Shown: positions 27,007-35,807 of the stretch, in pieces
Numbering within the stretch: the stretch's first letter is position 1
Layout of the letters: each line of letters opens with the position of its first letter
Assembly (NCBI RefSeq): GCF_003846445.2
Contig: NZ_CP030139.2
Coordinates: 1,612,001-1,676,000 of the forward strand
Origin: Synechococcus elongatus PCC 11801
GTDB lineage: Bacteria; Cyanobacteriota; Cyanobacteriia; Synechococcales; Synechococcaceae
Direction of reading: 5' to 3'
Length of the DNA stretch: 64,000 nt
Position numbers and translations under genes: made by a program
Notes under the pieces: generated by a model
What the model was told of the DNA's origin: nothing
The model's database searches: none
What the model saw: the letters and a program-made list of their open reading frames with translations, nothing else

Positions 27007-27615
27007 TTAGCTAGCGGCGATCGCTTGCCAACCCACATAAGGCAAATTTTGCGCTGTTTGCGCGATCGCTTCTCCATTGGCAACCAGTTGACCCGTGGCA
27101 TCCCACTGGCCACTCCGCAGCATTTGCAGCGGGCCTTCGGCCAAGGTCACAGTTGCAGACCAATCACCGCAGCGGACTTGCAAGTTTTCGATATCGACCG
27201 TGACCGGCGCGCTCGGATCAGCAGCGATCGCGGCTTGCAGTGCGGCCACATCCTCCGCTGTGGCGGTCAGACAGGGGACGCCCATCGCCAGACAGTTGCC
27301 AAAGAAAATTTCCGCGAAACTTTCGCCAATGATCGCCTGAATGCCCCACTTGGCGATCGCTTGGGGCGCATGCTCACGGCTGGAACCACAGCCAAAGTTC
27401 CGGTTAACCACCAAGACAGTCGCGCCTTGGTACTGGGCCTGGTCAAAGGGATGCTCGCCTTGGAGTTGCTGGCGATCGTCGATGAAAACGTTGGCCCCTA
27501 AACCGTCGAAGGTGACACTACGCAGGAAGCGAGCTGGAATGATGCGATCGGTGTCGATATCATTGCCCACCAAAGGCACAGCTCGACCCGTTACTTGCAG
27601 GATTTCGCTACCCAT
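27007..27615 (-). CDS. leuD: 3-isopropylmalate dehydratase small subunit
   Basis: 202 aa. Swivel-domain subunit that, with LeuC, isomerises 2-isopropylmalate to 3-isopropylmalate in leucine synthesis. The N-terminus [20 protein letters not shown], the block [11 protein letters not shown] and the substrate loop [15 protein letters not shown] are diagnostic. The start at 27615 gives the family N-terminus; the frame continues 12 residues upstream to 27651 without similarity. leuC is not adjacent. Confidence 0.95.
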   Translation of the reverse strand: MGSEILQVTGRAVPLVGNDIDTDRIIPARFLRSVTFDGLGANVFIDDRQQLQGEHPFDQAQYQGATVLVVNRNFGCGSSREHAPQAIAKWGIQAIIGESFAEIFFGNCLAMGVPCLTATAEDVAALQAAIAADPSAPVTVDIENLQVRCGDWSATVTLAEGPLQMLRSGQWDATGQLVANGEAIAQTAQNLPYVGWQAIAAS

Positions 27616-27711
27616 GTCACTCGCGCATGCAAACAGTGCTTTTACGATCATGCCTGATCGCTGAGCAATGCTGGCAGTTAATCGGCAGCGATCGCAGGGA
27701 TCGAGCCAAGA

Positions 27712-28032
27712 TCAATCGGCTTGTGCGGCAATATCCTCATCGCCGGCTTCATCCAGCAAGGCATCTGCAACGTACTCAATGATCCGCAGGCAGGCATGCC
27801 GACAGCCCCCACGGCAATCATCAAACATTTCCGTGATGTGCTCACCCGGTAGACCTGCATCTTGAAGCAGCTTGACCACACGGAGGTTCGCTTCCCAGTC
27901 CTCGCCGAAGACCGCTTCATTGACGAGCTCCTCTGCGACCGCAAAAGCATTGCAAAGGTACACCCCCGCTTCCTCCGTCGGCTCGGCAGCAGCCAAAGGA
28001 TGGAGGAATTGCGGCGTTTCTTGTTCTGACAT
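27712..28032 (-). CDS. small acidic Cys-motif protein, unknown
   Basis: 106 aa, strongly acidic, apparently all-helical and soluble. Its one notable feature is CRGGCRHAC near residues 73-81, a CX3CX3C arrangement directly followed by an amphipathic helix and an acidic tail (DALLDEAGDEDIAAQAD). A fourth cysteine lies at about residue 27 (YLCNAF). The cysteine pattern could bind a metal or an Fe-S cluster, but that is only a suggestion. It lies 96 nt upstream of leuD on the same strand. I do not recognise the family. Confidence 0.65.
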   Translation of the reverse strand: MSEQETPQFLHPLAAAEPTEEAGVYLCNAFAVAEELVNEAVFGEDWEANLRVVKLLQDAGLPGEHITEMFDDCRGGCRHACLRIIEYVADALLDEAGDEDIAAQAD

Positions 28033-28080
28033 CAGGGCCTAGGGCAGACAGCAGATTGGTTGCAGTTTAGCGGAGGGCTG

Positions 28081-28800
28081 TCACAAATGGGTGACGCTGG
28101 TTCGGACGCTGGCGATCTCAGCGGCCAAGCTCGGCTGGCTCAGCAACTGCTGTAAGGGTTCCCAAGCTTGCACCTCTTCGTATATGGCGCGGTAGCCACT
28201 GACGTTGGGATGCAGCCCATCGGGACCTAGGCAAGACTGCCACCAACCCTCACCCAGCTCCCACCAGCGGCTGAACAAGTCGAGATAGGGGAGCTGTAGC
28301 TCCTCACAGGCATGCTGCGTGATTGCGGTGTATTCCCGCTGATCCTCATGGTTAAACCAGAGGCAGTCTGCAAAAGGCATCTGGGCTTCGCATACTGGCA
28401 CCATGCCGATCACGAGGGTCGGCGCGAGCGATCTTGCTTCCTGCAGCAAGGCTTGGATTGCCTCCGCAAAGCGATCGCGCGGACACATTTGGCGTCCCTG
28501 ACGGGAACCGATGCGGGCGGAATCATTAACGCCGACCGAGAGCAGGATGACATCCGGTTGCTGGCGACGCAGTTCACCCCGACAGCGAAATTCGGCTTGC
28601 AGCCGTTGCTGAACTTGCTCGACTCCATCACCACGGACGCCGAGGTTGTAGAGCACTGGGCCGGGGCGATCGGGGCGCATCCACTGGCGGCGCAATCGTT
28701 CCACCCAGCCACCCCCTTCGGGATCACCGTAGCCATAAACCGTGCTGTCCCCGATCGCGATCCAACGCTGCGGGACAAGCGGTCGCATTGTCGAACCCAT
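28081..28800 (-). CDS. SGNH/GDSL-type hydrolase
   Basis: 239 aa esterase/lipase-like protein. Blocks of the SGNH fold are present in order: IAIGDSTVYGYGDPEGGGW with the nucleophile Ser near residue 19, LGVRGDGVEQV with the oxyanion Gly, LLSVGVNDSARIG with the Asn, and PDGLHPNVSGYR with the catalytic Asp-x-x-His. There is no signal peptide, so it is probably cytoplasmic. The natural ester substrate is not known. Confidence 0.88.
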   Translation of the reverse strand: MGSTMRPLVPQRWIAIGDSTVYGYGDPEGGGWVERLRRQWMRPDRPGPVLYNLGVRGDGVEQVQQRLQAEFRCRGELRRQQPDVILLSVGVNDSARIGSRQGRQMCPRDRFAEAIQALLQEARSLAPTLVIGMVPVCEAQMPFADCLWFNHEDQREYTAITQHACEELQLPYLDLFSRWWELGEGWWQSCLGPDGLHPNVSGYRAIYEEVQAWEPLQQLLSQPSLAAEIASVRTSVTHL

Positions 28801-28876
28801 CGCTCACTAAGCAAAAGTGCTGATCAAGATAGCACCTCGTCTCAGGTCACGGTGGACAAGACCTCGCAATGCGGCC

Positions 28877-30055
28877 TTAAACCGAGACACCAAGCAGGCT
28901 TTTTTGGAACTGGTAGAGTCGTTCCAGACCCTTTTCAATCGTCTGACAGTCGGTGGCATAGGAGAGCCGGATACTGCAATCGTCGCCAAAGGCAATACCG
29001 GGAACAGCCGCAACTTGATGCTGCTCTAGCAGTTGACGGCAATAGCTCATCGAGTCGAGGCCAGTTTTGCTGATATCCACAAAGACGTAGAACGCGCCTT
29101 CGGGGACAGGGCAGGATAAGCCGGCAATCTGGTTGAGGCCCTCTAAAATCAACTGGCGACGCTTAGTAAAAGCAGCCAACATTTCGGCCACACAGTCCTG
29201 AGATCCCTGCAAGGCCGCGATCGCACCGTACTGGGCAAAGGTGCAGACATTGGAGGTGCTGTGGCTTTGCAGTGAGGCAGCAGCAGAGATCAGTTCGCTG
29301 GGTCCTGCCAGATAGCCAACCCGCCAACCCGTCATCGAGTAGGCTTTGGCGAAGCCGTTGCTGATCAAGGTCCGATCAAAGCAGGCTGGGCTCAAGCTGC
29401 CAATGCTGTGGTGTTCGGCACCGTCATAGAGGATCTTTTCGTAGATCTCATCGGAGACGACCCAAAAGTCGTGGGCTTCGATGATCGGCGCGATCGCTTC
29501 CAGCTCTTGCCGGCTATAAACCATCCCCGTGGGATTGGAGGGGGAATTCAGCACTAGCAGTCGTGTCCGAGGCGTAATGGCTTCTGCCAATTGCTGCGGC
29601 TGGAGCTTAAAGCCGTCGCTCGCTAGAGTCTCGACAATGACGGGGACACCGCCCGCCAGCTTGACCATTTCGGGATAGCTCAACCAGTAAGGCGCGGGGA
29701 TAATCACCTCATCACCGGGATCGAGCAGCACCTGCATCAGGTTGTAGAGTGACTGCTTACCGCCATTGGTCACGAGGACATTGGAGGCTTGGTAATCGAG
29801 CCCGTTGTCACCACGAAGTTTTTGAGCGATCGCCTCTCGCAGGGCAGGTTCGCCAGCCGCTGGGCCATAACGAGTCTTACCCTCCGCCAAGGCTTGGGCT
29901 GCCGCATTACGGATATGCAGAGGCGTTTCAAAGTCAGGCTCACCGGCGCTAAAGCTGCAGACATCCAGGCCCTCAGCTTTCATTGCTTTAGCTTGGGCAG
30001 CGATCGCGAGAGTCAACGATGGTGACACTCGCCCCACACGCTCGGATAGTTTCAT
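28877..30055 (-). CDS. aspC: aspartate aminotransferase
   Basis: 392 aa class I aminotransferase of the I-gamma type common in cyanobacteria. [13 protein letters not shown] near the N-terminus binds substrate; [10 protein letters not shown] holds the PLP phosphate; [23 protein letters not shown] and [21 protein letters not shown] follow, with Lys in the last motif forming the Schiff base. The final SIRLSYA contains the Arg that binds the substrate carboxylate. ATG 30055 ([13 protein letters not shown]) is preferred over upstream in-frame codons. It may also act on prephenate, as in related enzymes. Confidence 0.93.
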   Translation of the reverse strand: MKLSERVGRVSPSLTLAIAAQAKAMKAEGLDVCSFSAGEPDFETPLHIRNAAAQALAEGKTRYGPAAGEPALREAIAQKLRGDNGLDYQASNVLVTNGGKQSLYNLMQVLLDPGDEVIIPAPYWLSYPEMVKLAGGVPVIVETLASDGFKLQPQQLAEAITPRTRLLVLNSPSNPTGMVYSRQELEAIAPIIEAHDFWVVSDEIYEKILYDGAEHHSIGSLSPACFDRTLISNGFAKAYSMTGWRVGYLAGPSELISAAASLQSHSTSNVCTFAQYGAIAALQGSQDCVAEMLAAFTKRRQLILEGLNQIAGLSCPVPEGAFYVFVDISKTGLDSMSYCRQLLEQHQVAAVPGIAFGDDCSIRLSYATDCQTIEKGLERLYQFQKSLLGVSV

Positions 30056-30169
30056 GAAAGCGACTGGCGGCGCAGGCGGCAAAAAAGGCAATCTTTCGAT
30101 CTTACGGTCTTGGCTTGCTCCGCGACGCATCAATTTTTGAAGAATTTGCAGTTGTGACTGGCAGAACCC

Positions 30170-30550
30170 ATGCTCACCCTTGAAATGACCTTAGCTGTTC
30201 AGAACCTTGTGGCGATGCAGGCGTTTTATACGGCGCTGTTGGGCAGCGATCCACAGGTGGTTTGGGGCGATCGCTATGCTGGCTTTCAAATTTATGGTCA
30301 GCGGTTGGGATTATTCCGGCCCCGCACCGAGGAGCGCGATCGCTGGCGATCGGCACAGGGGGCTTGGAGTCTCTGTCTCTATGTACCTGACTTGGAAGCG
30401 GCTTGTCAGACCGTGCTGGCAGCTGGTGGTCAAATCGAATCAGCGGCGATCGCGGAAACCTACGGTCGGGAATGTTACGCCCGAGATCCCGAGGGTAACC
30501 GCCTGCTGCTCTGTCAGGGTGAGCCACCGGTTGCCCTCCCAGATCCCTAG
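30170..30550 (+). CDS. glyoxalase/bleomycin-resistance (VOC) fold protein
   Basis: 126 aa with the repeated beta-alpha-beta-beta-beta unit of the vicinal oxygen chelate fold. Characteristic pieces are [18 protein letters not shown] at the N-terminus and [15 protein letters not shown] at the C-terminus, where the Glu/Asp metal-ligand region lies. It is a single-domain member; the reaction (dioxygenase, isomerase or binding protein) cannot be told. It is 38 nt upstream of the uracil-DNA glycosylase and may share its transcript. Confidence 0.8.
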   Translation: MLTLEMTLAVQNLVAMQAFYTALLGSDPQVVWGDRYAGFQIYGQRLGLFRPRTEERDRWRSAQGAWSLCLYVPDLEAACQTVLAAGGQIESAAIAETYGRECYARDPEGNRLLLCQGEPPVALPDP

Positions 30551-30588
30551 CCCGCTTAAGATCGAGCCAGCGATCGCAATCTGGGGCT

Positions 30589-31296
30589 ATGAGCGAGGAT
30601 CAAATCAGTCTGTTCGACTTGGGGGTTGCAGCCGAACCTGTGGCCGTTGCCCCAGCCACGGTCGATCGCGCAGCAATTCCAACGAGCGCCAGTGTCCCGA
30701 TTCCTGCAGGAACTTTTAGCACAGTTGAAGAACTGGTTGAGCCCTGTAACGCTTGCCAGCGCTGTGGGTTGGGTCAAACTCGCACCCATGCGGTGGTGGG
30801 GCGCGGCAATCCCCAAGCCAAGCTGATGGTGATCGGTGAAGGCCCCGGCGAGAACGAAGATCTACAGGGCTTACCGTTCGTCGGCAAAGCGGGACAACTG
30901 CTCGATCGCATTTTGGCGGCGGTCAGCCTCGACAGCAATCGTGATGTCTACATCGCCAACATCGTCAAATGTCGGCCACCTGGGAACCGCAAGCCCACGC
31001 CCGAAGAAATGGCTGCCTGTGTGCCCTACTTGCAAGAGCAAGTGCGGCTTGTCCAACCGCAGATCATCCTCTTGGCGGGTGCAACGGCAGTGCAAGGGCT
31101 GCTGGGTGACAAGCGAGGTATTACCAAAATTCGTGGCCTCTGGATGGAATGGCAAGGCATTGCCTGTATGCCCGTCTTCCACCCGGCCTATCTCCTGCGC
31201 AATCCGTCCAAGGAGCAAGGCAGCCCCAAATGGCTGATGTGGCAGGACATCCAAGAAGTCAAACGCCGCCTTGATGAATTGTCCGCAACCCCCTAA
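30589..31296 (+). CDS. family-4 uracil-DNA glycosylase (Fe-S)
   Basis: 235 aa. Removes uracil from DNA as first step of base excision repair. Catalytic motif GEGPGENEDLQGLPFVGKAGQ and the second motif HPAYLLRNPS are those of type 4/5 UDGs. Cysteines for the [4Fe-4S] cluster occur in CNACQRC (residues 53-59), NIVKCRPPGN and MAACVPYL. A low-complexity Ala/Val/Pro-rich segment (about residues 12-40) precedes the domain, which is common in cyanobacterial homologues. The similarity extends to phage DNA-polymerase-related domains, but the full-length match is to glycosylases. Confidence 0.9.
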   Translation: MSEDQISLFDLGVAAEPVAVAPATVDRAAIPTSASVPIPAGTFSTVEELVEPCNACQRCGLGQTRTHAVVGRGNPQAKLMVIGEGPGENEDLQGLPFVGKAGQLLDRILAAVSLDSNRDVYIANIVKCRPPGNRKPTPEEMAACVPYLQEQVRLVQPQIILLAGATAVQGLLGDKRGITKIRGLWMEWQGIACMPVFHPAYLLRNPSKEQGSPKWLMWQDIQEVKRRLDELSATP

Positions 31297-31312
31297 GCCC
31301 TCGAGAACTGTC

Positions 31313-31660
31313 ATGAACCGCTTGTTGCGATCGCTCTTCACGGCTCTCTGCCTGCTGCTCTGTGGGCTGACTATCGCCCCAATTCCCACTCAGGCTGCAC
31401 CGGCAACTGGAGCAGCGCTGTTTGAGGCGCAGTGCGTCGGTTGCCACATTGGCGGCGGCAATATTATTCGCCGGGGCAAAACCCTACAACTCAAAGCCTT
31501 GCAAAAAAATGGTTACGACACTGCTGAAGCGATCGCGACGATTGTCAGCCAAGGCAAAAACAACATGTCCGCCTACAGCGATCGCCTCAGCCCCGAGGAA
31601 ATTGCAGCAGTGTCAGCCTATGTGCTGGAACAAGCCAACGCGGGCTGGCCTCGGTCATAA
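31313..31660 (+). CDS. cytochrome c6-like protein (second, non-canonical c6 type)
   Basis: 115 aa with a Sec signal peptide (LLRSLFTALCLLLCGLTIAP...AQAA, cleavage after about residue 27), then a monohaem class I cytochrome c: haem site CVGCH at residues 41-45 and axial Met85 in NNMSAY. The frame around GGNIIRRGKTLQLKALQKNGYDT is c6-like, but the sequence differs from the major S. elongatus c6 as I recall it (which begins ADLAHGGQVFSANCASCH), and fits the additional c6B/c6C group. It would act in the thylakoid lumen or periplasm; which donor it replaces is unknown. It lies 16 nt after the UDG gene. Confidence 0.85.
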   Translation: MNRLLRSLFTALCLLLCGLTIAPIPTQAAPATGAALFEAQCVGCHIGGGNIIRRGKTLQLKALQKNGYDTAEAIATIVSQGKNNMSAYSDRLSPEEIAAVSAYVLEQANAGWPRS

Positions 31661-31691
31661 CCGCTGAGTGCTGCGGAAAGCTGTCAAAAGA

Positions 31692-31719
31692 GTTGGAGGA
31701 AAGCTAGCCTTCTTCCAAC
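31692..31719. terminator. bidirectional terminator-like hairpin
   Basis: GTTGGAGGAAAG (31692-31703) and CCTTCTTCCAAC (31708-31719) pair over 12 positions with one wobble and one mismatch around CTAG. It stands between the cytochrome gene and the convergent tRNA-Asp. On the minus strand CTTTTG follows, so it probably ends the tRNA transcript; on the plus strand no good T-run is seen. Confidence 0.5.
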
Positions 31720-31753
31720 TACAGGAAACTAACTTTCTAGATTTTGATTAGAA

Positions 31754-31827
31754 CGGGACTGACGGGGCTCGAACCCGCAACTTCCGCCGTGACAGGGCGG
31801 TGCTCTAACCGATTGAACTACAGTCCC
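31754..31827 (-). tRNA. tRNA-Asp (GTC)
   Basis: 74 nt on the minus strand. GGGACTG and CAGTCCC form the acceptor stem with G as discriminator; the anticodon loop CTGTCAC gives anticodon GTC; the T loop GGTTCGAACCCC is canonical. CCA is not encoded. Confidence 0.97.
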
Positions 31828-31992
31828 AATTGCATCTCATTACTGAGCGCATGAATAATCATGCCTGTCTTGCCAAACGGTGTCAAGCCTTTGCGGCAAA
31901 GTTTTTGTGCCCCTTAGGCGTCTTCGACTCGATAGCCCGTCAATTGCCATCAAAAGGACAGCGATCGCTCATGACAGGGGCGATCGCAAGAT

Positions 31993-32025
31993 AAAACAAA
32001 ACCCCCAGCCCTACGACTGGAGGTT
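31993..32025 (-). terminator. terminator downstream of tRNA-Trp
   Basis: On the minus strand AACCTCCAG (32025-32017) pairs with CTGGGGGTT (32008-32000), one wobble, followed by TTGTTTTAT. It lies just below the 3' end of tRNA-Trp. Confidence 0.7.
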
Positions 32026-32033
32026 TCTAGAAA

Positions 32034-32106
32034 CGCGCCCTGGAGGACTTGAACCCCCGACATCAGGTTTTGGAGACCTGCGTTCTACCAACTGAACTAA
32101 GAGCGC
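32034..32106 (-). tRNA. tRNA-Trp (CCA)
   Basis: 73 nt on the minus strand. Acceptor stem GCGCTCT with AGGGCGC (one wobble), discriminator G, anticodon stem CAGGT/ACCTG with loop CTCCAAA, anticodon CCA; T loop GGTTCAAGTCC. It lies directly downstream of rplS on the same strand, 46 nt from its stop. In many cyanobacteria this tRNA stands next to secE-nusG-rplK instead. Confidence 0.96.
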
Positions 32107-32152
32107 AAACGCAGAGGCAAAAGCCTCTTGCATTGTATCGGATGGCGATCGC

Positions 32153-32515
32153 TTAGATCGAGCGATCGAAGCGCTGTTTGACGCGGGTTGCTTTGCCCAC
32201 GCGATCGCGCAGGTAGTACAGCTTCGCCCGACGCACTTTACCGCGACGGAGAACTTGCACGTTAGCAACGGATGGCGAGTGAAGCAGGAAGACCCGCTCA
32301 ACACCGACGCCTTGGAAGATGCGGCGAACGGTGATGCTCTCGTTGATACCGCCACCACTGTTGGCGATTACAACACCTTCATACGGCTGTACGCGCTCTT
32401 TGCCACCCTCTTGGATGCGAACGCCCACTTTGACCGTGTCACCGACGTAGATCGTCGGCAAGTCCGACTTGGTGTATTCCGCTTCGATAGAGCGGATGAT
32501 TTCTTGGGCGCCCAT
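32153..32515 (-). CDS. rplS: 50S ribosomal protein L19
   Basis: 120 aa bL19: [29 protein letters not shown], then [20 protein letters not shown] and the basic end [25 protein letters not shown]. It lies at the 30S-50S interface. ATG 32515 ([14 protein letters not shown]) is chosen over an in-frame codon nine residues upstream, as this gives the family N-terminus. rpsP, rimM and trmD, its usual partners in other bacteria, are not nearby. Confidence 0.96.
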   Translation of the reverse strand: MGAQEIIRSIEAEYTKSDLPTIYVGDTVKVGVRIQEGGKERVQPYEGVVIANSGGGINESITVRRIFQGVGVERVFLLHSPSVANVQVLRRGKVRRAKLYYLRDRVGKATRVKQRFDRSI

Positions 32516-32622
32516 AGACCCGCTGTAAAACTCACAGTCCACTAGCTTAGCGAAGTTGATTGGCGCTTGTCTAGAGGGGGAACGCTAAAAATACCTTCGT
32601 TCGCAGCTTTGAGGATAGCGCC

Positions 32623-33084
32623 ATGGGTCACCTTTGGTCTCTGCGGAAGCCGCAAGGGCTGCGCCACTGGCTGCTCTGGCTGGCGATTGTCCTCTGGGCT
32701 GCTTGGTTCTGCTGGCCCAGACCCGCGATCGCGGCTGCCGTCCGCCAAAGTATCAGCATTGATTTAGGAAATGCCGCAGGTGAGTTGCGCTTTTTCCCCA
32801 ATCAACTCCGGCTCAAAGCGGGGCAACCCTACGAATTGACCCTGCGCAATCCCAGTCCGCTCAAGCACTACTTCACCGCCAAAGACTTCAGTGATGCCAT
32901 CTGGACCCGAAAAGTGGATGCCGGTGGAGTCGAAGTTAAGGGCAACATTCGGGAGCTAGAGCTACGCCCCAGTAGTGAAGCGGTTTGGCAATTCACGCCT
33001 GAACGGCCAGGCCAATATGACCTACGCTGTCGTATCGCTGGTCATACCGAAGCTGGGATGACGGGTCAGTTGATTGTTGAGTAA
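32623..33084 (+). CDS. exported cupredoxin-domain protein
   Basis: 153 aa. The N-terminus has a basic start and a hydrophobic signal (HWLLWLAIVLWAAWFCW, cleavage near AIAA), so the domain faces the lumen or periplasm. The cupredoxin fold is followed by a type 1 copper site: His82 in PLKHYF, Cys136, His141 and Met146 in the C-x4-H-x4-M loop. All four ligands are present. The domain resembles plastocyanin-like or nitrosocyanin-type single-domain cupredoxins but is not the main plastocyanin. Its redox partner is unknown; the cytochrome c6-like gene 1 kb away is suggestive only. Confidence 0.82.
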   Translation: MGHLWSLRKPQGLRHWLLWLAIVLWAAWFCWPRPAIAAAVRQSISIDLGNAAGELRFFPNQLRLKAGQPYELTLRNPSPLKHYFTAKDFSDAIWTRKVDAGGVEVKGNIRELELRPSSEAVWQFTPERPGQYDLRCRIAGHTEAGMTGQLIVE

Positions 33085-33250
33085 CCAATGAGAAGCCTCT
33101 CGGGCGATCGCAGCGGGATCTTGCAAGGCGGTTCAGCATGGAGTTTCAGCGGGCTGCTGTCTGTTCAATCACTTGCCCTCAGCAGCTTTAATTTCGGGGC
33201 GATCAGTATCTGAGGGAGAATAAAGACCCACCGCTGTCAATGTGCTGGTT

Positions 33251-33796
33251 ATGCGTCGCTTCGTTCTCTGCTGCTTGACCGTCCTGATCTTGGGGATGAG
33301 CTATTTCTGGTCGCCCGCAGCGCAGGCCAGCCTGCAAGACGATCGCTTTGACGGCAACATCTTTGCGCTCTATGCCGGTAATGGGTCGCTGGTGCCGCCT
33401 CGGATGCCGCTCAGTCAGGCGATCGCAGAGCACCGCCCCTCCTTGCTGGTCTTTTATTTAGATGACAGCCGGGATTGCAAGCAGTTCGCCAGTGTGGTTT
33501 CGCAGCTACAAGCGCCCTACGGTCGGGCGGTGGAGTTCATCCCCGTCAATGCCGACACGCTGCTGGGCGATCGCCCCAAAGATCAAACAGAGGCTGGCTT
33601 CTATTACCAAGGTGTGGTGCCTCAAGTCGTTGTCTTCGATCAGCAAGGCAAGGTTCGCCTCAATCAAACAGGGCTAGTAGCCTACGACGCGATCGATGAT
33701 GCGATGCGATCGATTCTCGATCTCCCTGCACGATCGCAGACGGAGACGACGCGTCCTCGGATCCTCAACGAGATCAACACAGAGTTGGTTCAGTAG
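33251..33796 (+). CDS. thylakoid membrane PSI accumulation factor, thioredoxin-like
   Basis: 181 aa with a signal peptide (MRRFVLCCLTVLILGMSYFW...AQA) and a conserved mature start DDRFDGNIFALYAGNGSLVPP. The fold is thioredoxin-like (PSLLVFYLDDSRDCKQFASVVSQLQ, then VPQVVVFDQQGKV), but the active site keeps only one cysteine (SRDCKQF), so it is not a typical dithiol oxidoreductase. The near-invariant C-terminus EINTELVQ matches the cyanobacterial family named for PSI accumulation. The name rests on recall of that family. ATG 33251 is preferred over GTG 33242. Confidence 0.75.
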   Translation: MRRFVLCCLTVLILGMSYFWSPAAQASLQDDRFDGNIFALYAGNGSLVPPRMPLSQAIAEHRPSLLVFYLDDSRDCKQFASVVSQLQAPYGRAVEFIPVNADTLLGDRPKDQTEAGFYYQGVVPQVVVFDQQGKVRLNQTGLVAYDAIDDAMRSILDLPARSQTETTRPRILNEINTELVQ

Positions 33797-33939
33797 CAGA
33801 CGACCAACGGAGAAGGGCGATCGCTGTTTACGGTGCAGCCCGTTCTGATCCCGAGAATCGCCAACTCCCGTCAGACAGCGAGTGGCAGGCAAAGCGGGCG
33901 CTAGACTGAAGAGACGTCGCTCAGCGGAACCGCTTGGCT

Positions 33940-34626
33940 ATGCTCGGATCGATTCAAGCAGTGCAGGCACCCTACTACGGGGATGTGTCCTACCGGACGC
34001 CGCCACCAGACCTGCCCTCGTTGCTGCTCAAAGAGCGGATTATCTACCTCGGCATGCCGTTGTTCTCGTCTGACGATGTCAAGCGGCAAGTGGGTTTCGA
34101 TGTGACGGAGCTGATCATTGCTCAGCTGCTCTATCTGGAATTCGATAACCCCGAGAAGCCGATTTACTTCTACATCAACTCCACCGGTACCTCTTGGTAC
34201 ACCGGCGATGCGATCGGCTACGAAACCGAAGCTTTCGCGATTTGCGACACGATGCGCTACATCAAGCCGCCCGTACACACCATCTGTATCGGTCAGGCGA
34301 TGGGCACCGCCGCGATGATTCTCTCGGGTGGTACGCCGGGCAACCGCGCCAGCTTGCCCCACGCCACGATCGTGCTCAACCAACCCCGCACCGGCGCTCA
34401 AGGCCAAGCCTCGGATATTCAAATCCGAGCTAAAGAAGTGCTGGCCAACAAGCGCACGATGCTGGAAATCTTTGCCCGCAACACCGGTCAAGATCCAGAG
34501 CGCTTAGCGCGTGACACCGATCGCATGCTTTATATGACTCCGGCTCAGGCCGTGGAGTATGGCTTGATCGATCGCGTTCTCGACAGCCGCAAAGATCTGC
34601 CCGCGCCGTTGCCGAGCTTCTCCTAG
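33940..34626 (+). CDS. clpR: ClpR, non-catalytic ClpP-like protease subunit
   Basis: 228 aa ClpP homologue that lacks the active site: where ClpP3 downstream reads GLAASMG, this protein reads GQAMGTAA (Ser replaced by Gly), and the His motif MIHQP is VLNQP (His replaced by Asn). It carries an inserted segment near STGTSWYTGDAIGY. In cyanobacteria ClpR and ClpP3 assemble into a mixed-ring core that partners with ClpC and is essential in S. elongatus. It is followed 42 nt later by clpP3. Confidence 0.95.
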   Translation: MLGSIQAVQAPYYGDVSYRTPPPDLPSLLLKERIIYLGMPLFSSDDVKRQVGFDVTELIIAQLLYLEFDNPEKPIYFYINSTGTSWYTGDAIGYETEAFAICDTMRYIKPPVHTICIGQAMGTAAMILSGGTPGNRASLPHATIVLNQPRTGAQGQASDIQIRAKEVLANKRTMLEIFARNTGQDPERLARDTDRMLYMTPAQAVEYGLIDRVLDSRKDLPAPLPSFS

Positions 34627-34668
34627 TCTTCCGACCGTCTTCGTCCTGTCCTCCACCCATCCTGCGCT

Positions 34669-35268
34669 ATGCCTATTGGAGTCCCGAGCGTTCCCTACCG
34701 TCTTCCAGGGAGCAGCTTTGAACGCTGGATCGATATCTACAACCGCTTGGCGATGGAGCGGATCATCTTCCTCGGGCAGGAAGTGACCGACGGTTTGGCC
34801 AACAGCATCGTCGCGCAGCTGCTCTACCTCGACTCGGAAGACTTCAGCAAGCCGATCTACCTCTACATCAATTCGCCCGGTGGCTCAGTCACAGCGGGCA
34901 TGGCCATCTACGACACGATGCAATACATCAAGTCGCCGGTGATCACCATCTGCTTGGGCTTGGCCGCATCGATGGGTGCATTCCTGCTCTGCGCTGGCAA
35001 CAAAGGCAAACGGCTGGCCCTGCCCCACTCGCGGATCATGATTCACCAACCGCTGGGTGGCACGGGTCGTCGTCAGGCTTCGGATATTGAAATCGAGGCC
35101 AAAGAGATCCTGCGGATCAAAAAACTGCTGAACCAAATCATGGCCGATCGCACCGGTCAGCCTCTCGAAAAAATTGAGAAGGACACCGATCGCGACTACT
35201 TCATGTCGGCGGAAGAAGCACGGGAGTACGGCCTGATTGACCAAGTGATCGCTGAACGGCCTGTCTAG
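34669..35268 (+). CDS. clpP3: ATP-dependent Clp protease proteolytic subunit ClpP3
   Basis: 199 aa catalytic subunit with Ser101 in GLAASMG, His126 in RIMIHQP and the acidic third residue in the ESTDRDYFM-equivalent [10 protein letters not shown]. The ring-forming helix and the C-terminal [12 protein letters not shown] are conserved. It forms one core with ClpR, distinct from the ClpP1/ClpP2 core whose clpP2 gene lies at 47 kb. A J-domain gene begins 5 nt after its stop, likely co-transcribed. Confidence 0.95.
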   Translation: MPIGVPSVPYRLPGSSFERWIDIYNRLAMERIIFLGQEVTDGLANSIVAQLLYLDSEDFSKPIYLYINSPGGSVTAGMAIYDTMQYIKSPVITICLGLAASMGAFLLCAGNKGKRLALPHSRIMIHQPLGGTGRRQASDIEIEAKEILRIKKLLNQIMADRTGQPLEKIEKDTDRDYFMSAEEAREYGLIDQVIAERPV

Positions 35269-35273
35269 TTGCC

Positions 35274-35807
35274 ATGAGTGCAGAGCGATCGCGATGGCTG
35301 CAGTGTTTGGGGCTCCCCGCTACGGCCGACGCGATCGCCATCAAAACGGCTTACCGCCAGTTAGCGCGGCAGTGGCACCCCGATCGCAACCCAGATCCGC
35401 AAGCTACGGCTCGCTTTCAGGAAATTCAGACCGCCTATGAGCGGCTGCTCGTTCTTCAAGAATCGGCAGCGTCTCAACCGATTCCACCGCCACCACCAAC
35501 GGATGCTGCAGCGATCGCACTGAAACGCCAGTTGCACCTGCAGCTCCAAGACCTTTTGGCCGATGGGCGCTGGGCCAAAGCGATCGCCTTAACCGAAGCT
35601 CTGCAGCAACGCCTGCCCGAAGACTGGGAAGTGCGGCAGTGGCTAGCGCTGTGCTATCTCCGGCAAGGACAAGCGTTACTCGTTCAACAACAGCGGCAGC
35701 GAGCGATCGCCTACTTTGAGAAAGCGCGCCGCACCGATCCGCATAACCCACGTCTTCAACAAGAAATTCAAGCCAGTCGACGACAAGCCTCAGCTCGACG
35801 AGCCTGA
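35274..35807 (+). CDS. J-domain protein with TPR-like C-terminus
   Basis: 177 aa. Residues 7-65 are a J domain: CLGLPATADAIAIKTAYRQLARQWHPDRNPDP with the HPD loop intact, then FQEIQTAYERLL. No Gly/Phe region, zinc finger or DnaJ C-terminal domain follows, so it is a class III DnaJ. The C-terminal half (LHLQLQDLLADG, EALQQRLPEDWEVRQWLALCYLRQGQ, AIAYFEKARRTDPHNP) resembles TPR repeats. It would recruit Hsp70 to a specific client. Its place behind clpR-clpP3 suggests supply of substrates to Clp, which is inference. The end overlaps the convergent GGDEF gene by 18 nt. Confidence 0.85.
   Translation: MSAERSRWLQCLGLPATADAIAIKTAYRQLARQWHPDRNPDPQATARFQEIQTAYERLLVLQESAASQPIPPPPPTDAAAIALKRQLHLQLQDLLADGRWAKAIALTEALQQRLPEDWEVRQWLALCYLRQGQALLVQQQRQRAIAYFEKARRTDPHNPRLQQEIQASRRQASARRA

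Noticed and set aside
30589-31296. Phage SPO1 DNA polymerase-related protein as the name for the family-4 UDG gene
   Set aside because: The motifs GEGPGENED and HPAYLLRNPS and the cysteine pattern match Fe-S uracil-DNA glycosylases over the full length; the polymerase name is a historical domain label.
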